A DNA stretch of 12,756 nucleotides from Acetobacteraceae bacterium (GTDB taxonomy: Bacteria; Pseudomonadota; Alphaproteobacteria; Acetobacterales; Acetobacteraceae). The translations under genes were made by a program, and so were the position numbers. The notes under the pieces are model-generated. The model was given only the letters and a program-made list of their open reading frames with translations, was not told where the DNA came from and did not search any database. The stretch covers positions 1-12,756 of the forward strand of contig DAHUXX010000280.1 of the NCBI GenBank assembly GCA_027306955.1, read 5' to 3'. Of the stretch, positions 1-7,062 are shown piece after piece; positions within the stretch are counted from its first letter, which is position 1; each line of letters starts with the position of its first letter.

Positions 1-980
1 TCCTCCTCGTGCGTGGCACCCCGCCGGCGCGTCCCGGCGAGCGGGCGGATGGTCACCGTGCCGTTGCGAAGTCGCACCAAAATCTCCGGGCTCGACCCGG
101 CGACGCTGAAGCCGCCGAAATCGAGGAAGAACAGAAACGGAGCCGGATTGATCCGCCGGAGCGCGCGGTAGAGCGCGAAGGGCGGCAGCGCGAAGGGAAC
201 CGAGAAGCGCTGGCTCGGCACGACCTGGAACGCGTCGCCGGCGGCGATGTAGTCCTTGGCGCGCAGCACCGCCGCCTTGAACTCCTCGCGGGTGAAGTTG
301 GAGGCCGGCTCCGCCAGCGCCGGCAGCGACACCGGCGGGGCGGCGAGCGGCAGCGGCCGCGCCAGCGCCGCCTCGGCCGCCGCGAGCCTGGCCTGCGCCG
401 CCTCCCACGCCGCCTGGGCGGTGACGCCGGCGCGCGGATAGATCGGGGCAGCCAGCGTCAGCAGGTCGGAGACATTGTCGAAGATGGCATAGAGCGTGGG
501 CCGCAGCAGCTGCGCCTCGGGCAGGCCGAGCGCGTCCTGGTTGCGGTTGCCGATCGGCTCCATCTGGCGGCCCATGTCGTAGCCGAGATAGCCGACGAGC
601 CCGCCGCACATCGGCGGCACGCCCGCGGGCAGCTCGAGCCTGCTTTCGTTGATCAGCGTGCGCAGGCTCTCCAGCGGCTTCGCCGTCTCGGGCACGAAGG
701 CGAACGGCGCGGCCTGCGCGTCGCGGTTGATCTCCGCCACGCCGGCGCGGCAGCGCCAGATCAGGTCCGGGTCGAGCCCGATAATGGAGTAGCGCCCGCG
801 CGCGGCCCCGCCCTCGACGCTTTCCAGCAGGATCGTGTTCGCCTTGCCGTGCGCGAGCTTGAGAAAGGCCGCGACCGGCGTGTCGAGGTCGGCGACCGAG
901 CGGCGGGTCAGCACGGCGCCGCGCCCGGCGTCGTAGCCCTCGCGAAACGCGGCGAAGCCGGGCGCGGGGGTGGCGTTCAC
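1..980 (-). CDS. trpE: Anthranilate synthase component I (partial, C-terminus off left edge)
   Basis: TrpE converts chorismate plus ammonia (from the TrpG glutaminase partner) to anthranilate, the first step of tryptophan synthesis. The reverse strand, read from GTG at 980, stays open to the edge for about 326 codons. Visible signatures are LLES at residues 51-54 (the family's tryptophan feedback site), GRYS at 62-65, INPAPFLFF at 277-285, SPEILVR at 297-303 and IRPLAGTRRRG at 311-321. The N-terminal domain and the start of the chorismate-binding domain are therefore present; the last third is missing. It lies immediately downstream of ppiD and is probably co-transcribed with it. An equally possible start is GTG at 995, five codons upstream, whose GTGA overlaps the ppiD stop; the two starts sit in two copies of a 15-bp duplication. 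Both have only a weak AGG ribosome site. Identity is secure; the start is uncertain. Confidence 0.95.
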   Translation of the reverse strand, partial: MNATPAPGFAAFREGYDAGRGAVLTRRSVADLDTPVAAFLKLAHGKANTILLESVEGGAARGRYSIIGLDPDLIWRCRAGVAEINRDAQAAPFAFVPETAKPLESLRTLINESRLELPAGVPPMCGGLVGYLGYDMGRQMEPIGNRNQDALGLPEAQLLRPTLYAIFDNVSDLLTLAAPIYPRAGVTAQAAWEAAQARLAAAEAALARPLPLAAPPVSLPALAEPASNFTREEFKAAVLRAKDYIAAGDAFQVVPSQRFSVPFALPPFALYRALRRINPAPFLFFLDFGGFSVAGSSPEILVRLRNGTVTIRPLAGTRRRGATHEE

Positions 981-1003
981 GGGCCTGCCGTTCACGGGCC
1001 TGC
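974..1003. repeat. Perfect 15-bp tandem duplication spanning ppiD stop and trpE start
   Basis: CGTTCACGGGCCTGC occurs at 974-988 and again at 989-1003 with no mismatch. On the coding (minus) strand each copy carries AGGCCCGTGAACG, that is, a GTG preceded by a short AGG. The right copy holds the ppiD stop (TGA, 994-992) overlapped by one GTG (995-993). The left copy holds the second GTG (980-978). The unit is five codons long, so both GTGs are in frame for trpE. Confidence 0.95.
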
Positions 1004-2908
1004 GGTCGAGACGATGGCGAGCTGCGCCTGGTTGATCGTCGGCTTGCCGCGGTCGCGCAGCGCCTGGGTCACCAACGCCTCGAGGTCGGTGTCGATGGTA
1101 CCCGCGATCCCCTGCCGCAGCCGCGCGAAGGCGAGGGGGTGCTTCGCGGGGTCGGGGTCGTGCACGGAGATGAGCTGGGCGACCACGAACCCATCCGGCG
1201 TCGAGGCCATCGTCGCGCGCCCTTCCCTGGTCGCGAACAGCGGGTTGAGCAGCGGCGCGGGGAAGCCGGAGACGCCGCCGGCGCGCGTCACCGCGGGCAG
1301 CCGCGTCACCGTGAGCTTCGCCGTGGCGGCGGCGTCGGAGAGTGTGGCGCCGGCGTCGACCTCGGTCAGCATCTTCGCCGCGATCGTCTCGGCCGCATGG
1401 CGGCGCTGGTTCTGCGTCCAGTCGGCGGCGACCTGCTTCTCCACCTCCGCAAACGGCTTCTCGTGCGCCGGGATGATGGATTTGACCTCGAGCGCAAAAT
1501 AGCCGCTCACGCCGCCGTTCGGCGTCGCCGGGCCGTCGATCAGCCGCGGCAGGTCGCCGGGCCTGGCGCGGAACGCCTCGGCGACCAGCGCCTGGCGCAG
1601 CGCCGCGTCGCCGGGGATGGGCGCGGGGTTGCCGGCCTCGGTCAGCCCCTGCGCGTCGAGCGTGCCCTCGACGGCACCGAGCCCGAGATTGCCCGGCAGC
1701 GAGGCCAGCGCCGCGCCACCCGCGAGCAGGTTGTCGAGCTTGGTGGCGCGCGAGTCCATCAGGCTCGCGGCGCGGCGGTCGATCAGCGCGCGCTTGATCG
1801 CGTCATGCATCTGGGCGAGCGTCGGCGTCACCGCGTGCGTGATCCCGGTCACCTTGAACACCACGCTGCCGGTCGGCGCCGTGATCGGGCCGGTCACCTC
1901 GCCCTGTTTCGCCGCGAAGGCGGCGTCGGCCAGTGCCGGGGTGGGGAAGGCGCCGCGCGCCGCGTTGGCGAGGCTGAGCGCCGTCGCGCCGTCCTTCTTC
2001 GCCAGCGCCTGTACCGCGGTCCAGTCCGACCCCGATTTCCAGGCGTCACCGATCGCCTTCGCCGTCGCCGCGTCCGGCGCCGTCACGATCTGGACGCTGC
2101 GCTTGCCGGTCTGCACCAGGCTCGGTTCCTCGCGCTTGAACTCGGCGGCGATCTCCGCCTCCGTCACCTTGATCTCGGGGGCGAGCGTCCGCGGCGACAG
2201 CACGACGGCGCGGATGCGCCGGTACTCGGGCGCGCGGTAATCCGCCGGATGGTTGGCGTACCAGCGCTGCAGGTTGCGCGCCGTGGGCTTCGGCGGTGCG
2301 GGCATCGCCGAGGCCAGCACCGTCGTCGCGTCGGCGACGCGCGTCTCGCCGCGGTAGCGGTAGACGAGCTTTGCCAGCACCTCGGGGCTCACGATCCCCG
2401 AGCGCAGGGCCCCGAAATACTGTGTGCGCGCCAACTGCCCCTGCATCAGGTCGAGGAACTGCGCCTGGGTGAGATTGTTGCGGCTCAGCACCGCCTGGAA
2501 CGTGGCCGGGTCGAACTGGCCGGAGGGGCCGTGGAAAGCGGGGATCGCCCAGATCGCCTGCTGCAGCGCCTGCTTCGGCACGATGATGCCGAGCCGGCCG
2601 ATCGCCGTGTCCACCGCCGTCGCGGTGATGAGCTGGTCCACCACCTGGGCCGCCAGCGCCTTGCGCAGCGGTGCCGAGGGAAGCTGGCCCTGCGGCATCG
2701 ACGCCTGGATGCGCTGCAACTGGTTCTGGTAGGCCTGCTGCACCTGGGCGAGCGTGATCTTCTGCCCGGCCACGCGCGCGACCGGGGGAATGCCGCCGGT
2801 GAGGTTGATGCGCGCGGCGACACCCCAGAAGATGAACGCGGCCACCAGTGCCAGGAAGAACAGGCGCACGGGCCAGGTATCGAGCGAGCGGCGCAGGGTA
2901 GCGAGCAT
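992..2908 (-). CDS. ppiD: Membrane-anchored periplasmic PpiD/SurA-type folding factor
   Basis: This 638-residue protein matches PpiD-type chaperones, which are anchored in the inner membrane and assist proteins leaving the Sec translocon. A short basic N-terminus is followed by one transmembrane helix at residues 16-32, so the bulk is periplasmic. A SurA/PpiD-like N-terminal chaperone region covers about 45-190, including GQFDPATFQAVLSRNNLTQ at 130-148. A parvulin-like segment lies near 269-358 (SVQIVTAP through FKVTGITH), followed by a long C-terminal region. The parvulin segment is degenerate compared with active SurA domains, so isomerase activity is doubtful, as for E. coli PpiD; this is inference. 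The length is close to the family's usual ~620-640. The ATG at 2908 lacks a strong Shine-Dalgarno. It is divergent from tpiA and directly upstream of trpE, an arrangement familiar from alphaproteobacteria. Confidence 0.88.
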   Translation of the reverse strand: MLATLRRSLDTWPVRLFFLALVAAFIFWGVAARINLTGGIPPVARVAGQKITLAQVQQAYQNQLQRIQASMPQGQLPSAPLRKALAAQVVDQLITATAVDTAIGRLGIIVPKQALQQAIWAIPAFHGPSGQFDPATFQAVLSRNNLTQAQFLDLMQGQLARTQYFGALRSGIVSPEVLAKLVYRYRGETRVADATTVLASAMPAPPKPTARNLQRWYANHPADYRAPEYRRIRAVVLSPRTLAPEIKVTEAEIAAEFKREEPSLVQTGKRSVQIVTAPDAATAKAIGDAWKSGSDWTAVQALAKKDGATALSLANAARGAFPTPALADAAFAAKQGEVTGPITAPTGSVVFKVTGITHAVTPTLAQMHDAIKRALIDRRAASLMDSRATKLDNLLAGGAALASLPGNLGLGAVEGTLDAQGLTEAGNPAPIPGDAALRQALVAEAFRARPGDLPRLIDGPATPNGGVSGYFALEVKSIIPAHEKPFAEVEKQVAADWTQNQRRHAAETIAAKMLTEVDAGATLSDAAATAKLTVTRLPAVTRAGGVSGFPAPLLNPLFATREGRATMASTPDGFVVAQLISVHDPDPAKHPLAFARLRQGIAGTIDTDLEALVTQALRDRGKPTINQAQLAIVSTAGP

Positions 2909-2918
2909 GCTTGGCTTT

Positions 2919-2944
2919 CAGGCTTGTGGGGCAGGCTTGTGCGG
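2919..2944. repeat. 13-bp tandem repeat in the ppiD 5' leader
   Basis: CAGGCTTGTGGGG (2919-2931) is followed directly by CAGGCTTGTGCGG (2932-2944), with one mismatch. It lies 10 bases upstream of the ppiD ATG, inside the ~130-bp divergent spacer between ppiD and tpiA. It could be a replication-slippage duplication or a short operator; the sequence alone does not decide. No convincing -35/-10 pair was found for either gene in this spacer. Confidence 0.7.
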
Positions 2945-3038
2945 CAGACGTCGGAGGGGGGGCTTTGGCGCGGCGCACCATAGGCAGGCCGCGTCGGCAA
3001 TGCCATACCGTGCGCGCCAGCTTGCAGGGGTATCGCGC

Positions 3039-3767
3039 ATGCGCCGGATGGTCGCCGGGAACTGGAAGATGAACATGCTCGCGGACGGGGCGGCGCAGCT
3101 TGCCGGCGAACTGCGCCGTGGTGCGGGCGAGCCCGGCTGCGAGCTGCTGGTCTGCCCGCCGGCGACCGTGCTCGCCGCCGTCGCCCATGCCCTGCTGGGC
3201 TCGGTCTGCCAGGTCGGCGCCCAGGACTGCCACGCCGAAGCCTCCGGCGCCCACACCGGCGACCTCGCGGCGCCGATGCTGCGCGACGCTGGCGCGACCC
3301 ACGTCATCCTCGGCCATTCCGAGCGGCGGGCGAACCACGGCGAGACCGACGCCATGGTCCTGGCCAAGGTCCGCGCCGCGACCAGGGCCGGGCTCGTGCC
3401 CGTCGTCTGCGTCGGCGAGACGCTGGCCGAGCGGGAAGGGGGCTGGGCCGAATCCGTCGTCGCCGGCCAGCTCGCCGGCAGCCTGCCGCACGGTTTCGGC
3501 CAGTCGGGAATGGCGGGGCTCGTCGCCTACGAGCCGGTCTGGGCCATCGGCACCGGCCGCACCCCCACCGAGGCGGACATCGCAGCCATGCACGCGGCGA
3601 TCCGCCACCGCGTCGGGCCGTCCGTGCGCATCCTCTACGGCGGCTCGGTGAAGCCCGGGAACGCGGCTGCGATCCTCGCCCTGCCGGAGGTCGGCGGCGC
3701 GCTGGTCGGCGGCGCCAGCCTCGATGCCCGATCCTTCCTGGCCATCGCGGCCGCGTGCCCGGCGTAA
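3039..3767 (+). CDS. tpiA: Triosephosphate isomerase
   Basis: TpiA interconverts dihydroxyacetone phosphate and glyceraldehyde 3-phosphate in the cytosol. The 242-residue product has the family's usual length and every expected motif: GNWKMN with Lys10, ILGHSERR with catalytic His93, YEPVWAIGTGRTPT with catalytic Glu165 at the head of the mobile loop, YGGSVK at 200-205, and LVGGASL near the C-terminus. ATG at 3039 is chosen because AGGGG at 3026-3030 sits eight bases upstream; ATG at 3048 would still keep the NWKMN motif. The frame is open far upstream, but that stretch lies antisense to ppiD and does not resemble TPI. It heads the plus-strand run leading to secG and is divergent from ppiD. 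Confidence 0.97.
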   Translation: MRRMVAGNWKMNMLADGAAQLAGELRRGAGEPGCELLVCPPATVLAAVAHALLGSVCQVGAQDCHAEASGAHTGDLAAPMLRDAGATHVILGHSERRANHGETDAMVLAKVRAATRAGLVPVVCVGETLAEREGGWAESVVAGQLAGSLPHGFGQSGMAGLVAYEPVWAIGTGRTPTEADIAAMHAAIRHRVGPSVRILYGGSVKPGNAAAILALPEVGGALVGGASLDARSFLAIAAACPA

Positions 3768-3789
3768 GGCGCGGGCGGCGAGCCACGGG

Positions 3790-3817
3790 TTGATCTTGCC
3801 CGCCCAGGCGCTACAAG
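3790..3817 (+). promoter_or_regulatory. Candidate promoter for secG
   Basis: TTGATC (3790-3795) and TACAAG (3812-3817) are separated by 16 bases, a plausible sigma-70-type -35/-10 pair in a GC-rich spacer between tpiA and secG. It would place a transcription start near 3824, about 70 bases before the secG ATG. This is judged by eye; read-through from tpiA is also possible. Confidence 0.4.
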
Positions 3818-3856
3818 CCCGCAGCCTTTTCCCCGCGCTCCCGTCCCCGCCCGCCT

Positions 3857-3872
3857 CTTATCCGCTTATCCG
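3857..3872. repeat. 8-bp tandem repeat upstream of secG
   Basis: CTTATCCG occurs twice head-to-tail (3857-3864, 3865-3872), 21 bases before the secG start, in what would be its 5' leader. TTATCCGC resembles the first part of a DnaA box (TTATCCACA) but lacks its end, so I do not call it one. Confidence 0.6.
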
Positions 3873-3893
3873 CCCGCACGAGTTCCGCCCCCC

Positions 3894-4223
3894 ATGAGAC
3901 TTGTCCTGCTCATTGTGTTTCTCTTCGTCACCCTCGCCCTGATCGGCGTCGTGCTGATCCAGCGCAGCGAGGGCGGCGGGCTCGGCATCGGCTCCTCGCA
4001 GGGCATGGGCGCCTTCATGGGCGGGCGCGGTACCGCCAACCTGCTCACCCGCACCACCGCGGTGCTGGCGACGATCTTCTTCGCGCTCTCGCTGGCGCTG
4101 GCGCTGCTCGGCCATTCGCAGGGCGGCGGCGGCCTGCTCGCCCCGCCCCCGCCCGCGACCACGGCGCCGGCCAGGCCCGCCCCCGCGCCGGCGCCCACAG
4201 GCCCGGTCGTTCCGACAAAGTAG
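3894..4223 (+). CDS. secG: Sec translocon subunit SecG
   Basis: SecG is the small accessory subunit of the SecYEG channel in the inner membrane. The 109-residue product has the family layout: a transmembrane helix at residues 3-22, LIQRSEGGGLG at 21-31, a glycine-rich cytoplasmic loop ending in RGTANLLTRTTA at 45-56, and a second helix at about 53-72. A Pro/Ala-rich tail follows (83-109), typical of alphaproteobacterial SecG and poorly conserved. ATG at 3894 has no Shine-Dalgarno (a run of C precedes it), but the hydrophobic helix begins immediately after it, which fits this start. It sits between tpiA and pyrG, its usual alphaproteobacterial place, with a 48-base gap to pyrG. Confidence 0.94.
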   Translation: MRLVLLIVFLFVTLALIGVVLIQRSEGGGLGIGSSQGMGAFMGGRGTANLLTRTTAVLATIFFALSLALALLGHSQGGGGLLAPPPPATTAPARPAPAPAPTGPVVPTK

Positions 4224-4233
4224 GTTGGCGCCC

Positions 4234-4263
4234 TTGCCAGCGACTCCGGGTGCGGCCTATCAC
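4234..4263 (+). promoter_or_regulatory. Candidate promoter giving a near-leaderless pyrG transcript
   Basis: TTGCCA (4234-4239) and TATCAC (4258-4263) are 18 bases apart in the secG-pyrG gap. The -10-like hexamer ends only eight bases before the pyrG ATG, and no Shine-Dalgarno precedes that ATG. If real, transcription would begin almost at the start codon. The motif match is moderate and judged by eye. Confidence 0.3.
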
Positions 4264-4271
4264 GGCCGCCC

Positions 4272-5918
4272 ATGACGCGGTTCGTCTTCATCACCGGCGG
4301 CGTGGTCTCCTCCCTCGGAAAAGGCATCGCATCGGCGGCCCTCGGCGCGCTGCTGCAGGCGCGCGGCTATTCCGTGCGCCTGCGCAAGCTCGACCCGTAT
4401 CTCAATGTCGATCCCGGAACGATGTCGCCGCTGCAGCATGGCGAGGTCTTCGTCACCGATGACGGCGCCGAGACCGACCTCGACCTCGGCCACTACGAAC
4501 GTTTCACCGGCGTCGATGCCAGGCGCGCCGACAACGCCACCACCGGACGAATCTACGCCGAGGTGATCGCGCGCGAACGCCGCGGCGACTATCTCGGCGC
4601 CACCGTCCAGGTCATTCCGCACATCACGGATGCGATCAAGGCCGTGATCACCGCCGACGTGCTCGACGCCGAGGGACGCGAGGCTGATTTCGCGCTGATC
4701 GAGATCGGCGGCACGGTGGGCGACATCGAGAGCCTGCCCTTCCTCGAGGCGATCCGCCAGTTGGGCAACGAAGTCGGCCCGCAGCGCGCGATGTTCGTCC
4801 ACCTCACCCTGTTGCCGTGGATCAAGACCGCGGGCGAGCTCAAGACCAAGCCGACGCAGCATTCGGTGAAGGAGCTGCTCAGCGTCGGCATCCAGCCGCA
4901 GATGCTGCTCTGCCGCTGCGACCGCCCGATCCCCGAGAACGAGCGGCGCAAGCTCGCCCTGTTCTGCAACGTGCGGCCGGAGGCGGTGATCGCGGCCCTC
5001 GATGTCGACACCATCTACGCGGTCCCAGAATCATATCACGCCGAGGGCATGGACCGCGAAGTGCTGCGCCATTTCGGGCTCGCCTTCGATCGCGAGCCGG
5101 ATCTTTCGCCCTGGCACGGCATTGTCGGGCGGGCGCGCAACCCGGAGAGCGAGGTCGGCATCGCCGTCGTCGGCAAGTACACGGACCTGCTCGACAGCTA
5201 CAAAAGCCTGGCCGAGGCGCTCGCCCATGGCGGCATCGCCAACCAGGTGAAGGTGCGGCTCGACTGGGTCGACTCCCAGGTGTTCGAATCGTCGAACGCG
5301 GTGCGCCAGCTCGAGGGCGTGCACGGCATCCTGGTCCCCGGCGGCTTCGGCGAGCGCGGCACCGAGGGCATGATCGAGGCGGTGCGCTTCGCGCGCGAGC
5401 GCCAGGTGCCGTTCCTCGGCATCTGCTTCGGCATGCAGATGGCGGTCATCGAGACGGCACGGCACCGTGCCAACCTGCCCGGCGCCTCCTCCACCGAGTT
5501 CGGCCCCTGCGCCGAGCCGGTCGTGGGTCTGCTCACGGAATGGGCGCGCGGCAACGAGATCGAGCGCCGCGCCGCCGGCGGCGATCTTGGCGGCACGATG
5601 CGCCTCGGCGCCTATCCCGCGGAACTCGCAGAGGGCTCGCTGGTGCGCGAGATCTACGGCGGCCTCTCGCGCATCCACGAGCGCCACCGCCATCGCTACG
5701 AGGTCAATGTCCGCTATCGCGAGCGCCTGGAGGAGGCGGGGCTGCGCTTCTCCGGCCTCTCGCCCGACGGCGTGCTGCCGGAGATCGTGGAGCGGCCGGA
5801 CCATCCCTGGTTCATCGGCGTGCAGTTCCACCCGGAGCTGAAGTCGCGCCCGCTGGCGCCGCACCCGCTGTTCCGCGGGTTCATCGCGGCGGCGGTGAAA
5901 CAGGCGCGACTTGTCTAG
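4272..5918 (+). CDS. pyrG: CTP synthase (glutamine-hydrolysing)
   Basis: PyrG aminates UTP to CTP using ATP and ammonia released from glutamine. The 548-residue length is normal. The N-terminal synthetase domain opens with FVFITGGVVSSLGKGIASA (Lys17 in the phosphate-binding loop) and RKLDPYLNVDPGTMSPLQHGE (38-58). IGGTVGDIES (145-154) is also present. The C-terminal class I glutamine amidotransferase domain begins near 295 and carries the oxyanion-region PGGFGERG (356-363), the nucleophile Cys385 in FLGICFGMQMA, and the rest of the triad, His520 and Glu522, in GVQFHPEL. The start is fixed by the conserved first residues. It lies between secG and kdsA; its stop overlaps the kdsA start by eight bases, suggesting translational coupling. 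CTP is also the activating nucleotide for Kdo, which fits the neighbour. Confidence 0.98.
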   Translation: MTRFVFITGGVVSSLGKGIASAALGALLQARGYSVRLRKLDPYLNVDPGTMSPLQHGEVFVTDDGAETDLDLGHYERFTGVDARRADNATTGRIYAEVIARERRGDYLGATVQVIPHITDAIKAVITADVLDAEGREADFALIEIGGTVGDIESLPFLEAIRQLGNEVGPQRAMFVHLTLLPWIKTAGELKTKPTQHSVKELLSVGIQPQMLLCRCDRPIPENERRKLALFCNVRPEAVIAALDVDTIYAVPESYHAEGMDREVLRHFGLAFDREPDLSPWHGIVGRARNPESEVGIAVVGKYTDLLDSYKSLAEALAHGGIANQVKVRLDWVDSQVFESSNAVRQLEGVHGILVPGGFGERGTEGMIEAVRFARERQVPFLGICFGMQMAVIETARHRANLPGASSTEFGPCAEPVVGLLTEWARGNEIERRAAGGDLGGTMRLGAYPAELAEGSLVREIYGGLSRIHERHRHRYEVNVRYRERLEEAGLRFSGLSPDGVLPEIVERPDHPWFIGVQFHPELKSRPLAPHPLFRGFIAAAVKQARLV

Positions 5919-6744
5919 CCCGCGCCATGTGACGGTGGGGCCGGTCGCCTTCGGCAACGACCGGCCGTTCGCGCTCATCGCGGGCCCGTGCCAGATCGAG
6001 AGCCGCGACCATGCCATGGAGGTCGCGCGCGAGCTGGTGACGATGTGCCGCGCCGCCGGCGTGCCGCTCGTCTTCAAGAGCAGCTACGACAAGGCCAACC
6101 GCACCAGCCTCGCGGGCGCGCGGGGCGTCGGCATCGGCAAGGGGCTCGCCATCCTCGCCGAGATCCGCGAGACACTGGGCTGCCCGGTGCTCACCGACAT
6201 CCATTCCATCGGGCAGGTGAAACCGGCCGCCGAGGCGGTCGATGTCCTGCAGATCCCGGCCTTCCTCTGCCGCCAGACCGACCTGCTGCTCGCCGCCGGC
6301 GAGACCGGCCGCGCGGTCAACGTGAAGAAGGGGCAGTTCCTCGCGCCGTGGGACATGAAGAACGTGGCCGCCAAGGTCGCCAGCACCGGCAACGAGCGCA
6401 TCCTGCTCACCGAGCGCGGCGTCTCCTTCGGCTACAACACGCTGGTGACGGATTTCCGCGCGCTGCCGATCATGGCGGAGACCGGCTACCCGGTGGTGTT
6501 CGACGCCACGCATTCGGTGCAGCAACCGGGCGGGCAGGGCGGCTCCTCGGGTGGCGAGCGCAAGTATGCGCCGATGCTCGCCCGCGCGGCGCTGGCGGTC
6601 GGCTGCGCCGCGATCTTCATGGAATGCCATCCCGACCCCGACCGCGCGCCGTCGGACGGGCCAAACATGATCCCGCTCGCCGCCATGCCGGGCGTCATCG
6701 CCGAGCTTCTGACCATCGACCGGCTGATGAAGCGGCATGCCTGA
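5911..6744 (+). CDS. kdsA: 3-deoxy-D-manno-octulosonate 8-phosphate synthase, metal-dependent type
   Basis: KdsA condenses phosphoenolpyruvate with arabinose 5-phosphate to Kdo-8-phosphate, committing carbon to LPS inner core. The ~277-residue product has IAGPCQIESRDHAM (23-36), FKSSYDKANRTS (55-66), QIPAFLCRQTDLL (114-126), NVKKGQF (137-143) and FDATHSVQQPGG (197-208). The four metal ligands of the Aquifex-type enzyme (Cys, His, Glu, Asp) appear as Cys27, His201, Glu238 and Asp249. Cys27 stands where the metal-independent E. coli enzyme has Asn, so this is the metal-dependent class. The start is unsettled: TTG at 5911 overlaps the pyrG stop by eight bases, and GTG at 5929 is the alternative; both lie before the conserved region and neither has a strong ribosome site. 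Its stop overlaps the next small gene by eight bases. Confidence 0.95.
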   Translation: MSSPRHVTVGPVAFGNDRPFALIAGPCQIESRDHAMEVARELVTMCRAAGVPLVFKSSYDKANRTSLAGARGVGIGKGLAILAEIRETLGCPVLTDIHSIGQVKPAAEAVDVLQIPAFLCRQTDLLLAAGETGRAVNVKKGQFLAPWDMKNVAAKVASTGNERILLTERGVSFGYNTLVTDFRALPIMAETGYPVVFDATHSVQQPGGQGGSSGGERKYAPMLARAALAVGCAAIFMECHPDPDRAPSDGPNMIPLAAMPGVIAELLTIDRLMKRHA

Positions 6745-6982
6745 CCCGACGCCCCGGCAGCGCCAGGCGCTCGCGGCCCCGGCGGTGGGCATCGCGCTGC
6801 TGGCTCTGGGCGCGCTCGCCTGGGTCGCGTCCGGGCAGCACGTGCTCGGCGTCCTGGCCGGGCTGCTCGGCCTCGCCGCCATCGCCTGGGGCCTGGCCAT
6901 GCAACAACGCGACCCGGCGCTGCGCGACCGCCGGCAGCCGCCGGCGCACACGCCGCCTGGCTCCGAGGGGAACGGACGGTAA
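6737..6982 (+). CDS. Small two-helix membrane protein, unknown function
   Basis: I do not recognise a family for this 81-residue product. A short polar N-terminus with Arg8 is followed by two predicted transmembrane helices at about residues 11-31 and 35-55, rich in Ala, Leu and Gly. They are separated by a tight SGQH turn, so this looks like an inner-membrane hairpin. The tail (56-81) is charged and proline-rich and probably cytoplasmic. Its ATG lies inside the end of kdsA (8-nt overlap), which favours translational coupling, and it is followed by an 80-base gap to eno. The overlap, the open frame and the sensible topology support a real gene; the lack of strong conserved motifs is the main doubt. 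Confidence 0.7.
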   Translation: MPDPTPRQRQALAAPAVGIALLALGALAWVASGQHVLGVLAGLLGLAAIAWGLAMQQRDPALRDRRQPPAHTPPGSEGNGR

Positions 6983-7023
6983 GGGTCCGCCGATGACCCG
7001 GGAGCGGTAGCTTGCGGGCGCGG

Positions 7024-7036
7024 GCTCTGATAGAGC
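7024..7036. promoter_or_regulatory. Short inverted repeat upstream of eno
   Basis: GCTCT (7024-7028) and AGAGC (7032-7036) flank a GAT loop, 26 bases before the eno ATG. The 5-bp stem is too short for confident assignment. It could be a small leader hairpin or part of the eno promoter region. No good -35/-10 pair was found here. Confidence 0.25.
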
Positions 7037-7052
7037 GCGGGCGCAGCCGAAC

Positions 7053-7056
7053 GGAG
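7053..7056 (+). promoter_or_regulatory. Ribosome binding site deciding the eno start
   Basis: GGAG at 7053-7056 lies six bases before ATG 7063. It selects this ATG over the TTG at 7012 that opens the same frame, and it leaves MSAIATLAAREILDSRGNPT, the normal enolase N-terminus. Confidence 0.75.
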
Positions 7057-7062
7057 CCCCGC

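Noticed and set aside
9..1502. A 497-codon plus-strand open frame across trpE and the end of ppiD
   Set aside because: It is antisense to the recognisable TrpE and PpiD; the product is Arg-rich with no motif.
1139..2983. A 614-codon plus-strand open frame covering ppiD
   Set aside because: It is the antisense shadow of ppiD, a strongly Arg/His-rich product typical of GC-rich reverse frames.
2754..3038. Extending tpiA upstream in its open frame
   Set aside because: The extra ~95 residues lie antisense to ppiD and do not resemble TPI, while ATG 3039 has a ribosome site and gives the normal length.
3857..3872. Pair of DnaA boxes upstream of secG
   Set aside because: TTATCCGC lacks the terminal ACA of the consensus, and there is no replication gene or AT-rich unwinding region nearby.
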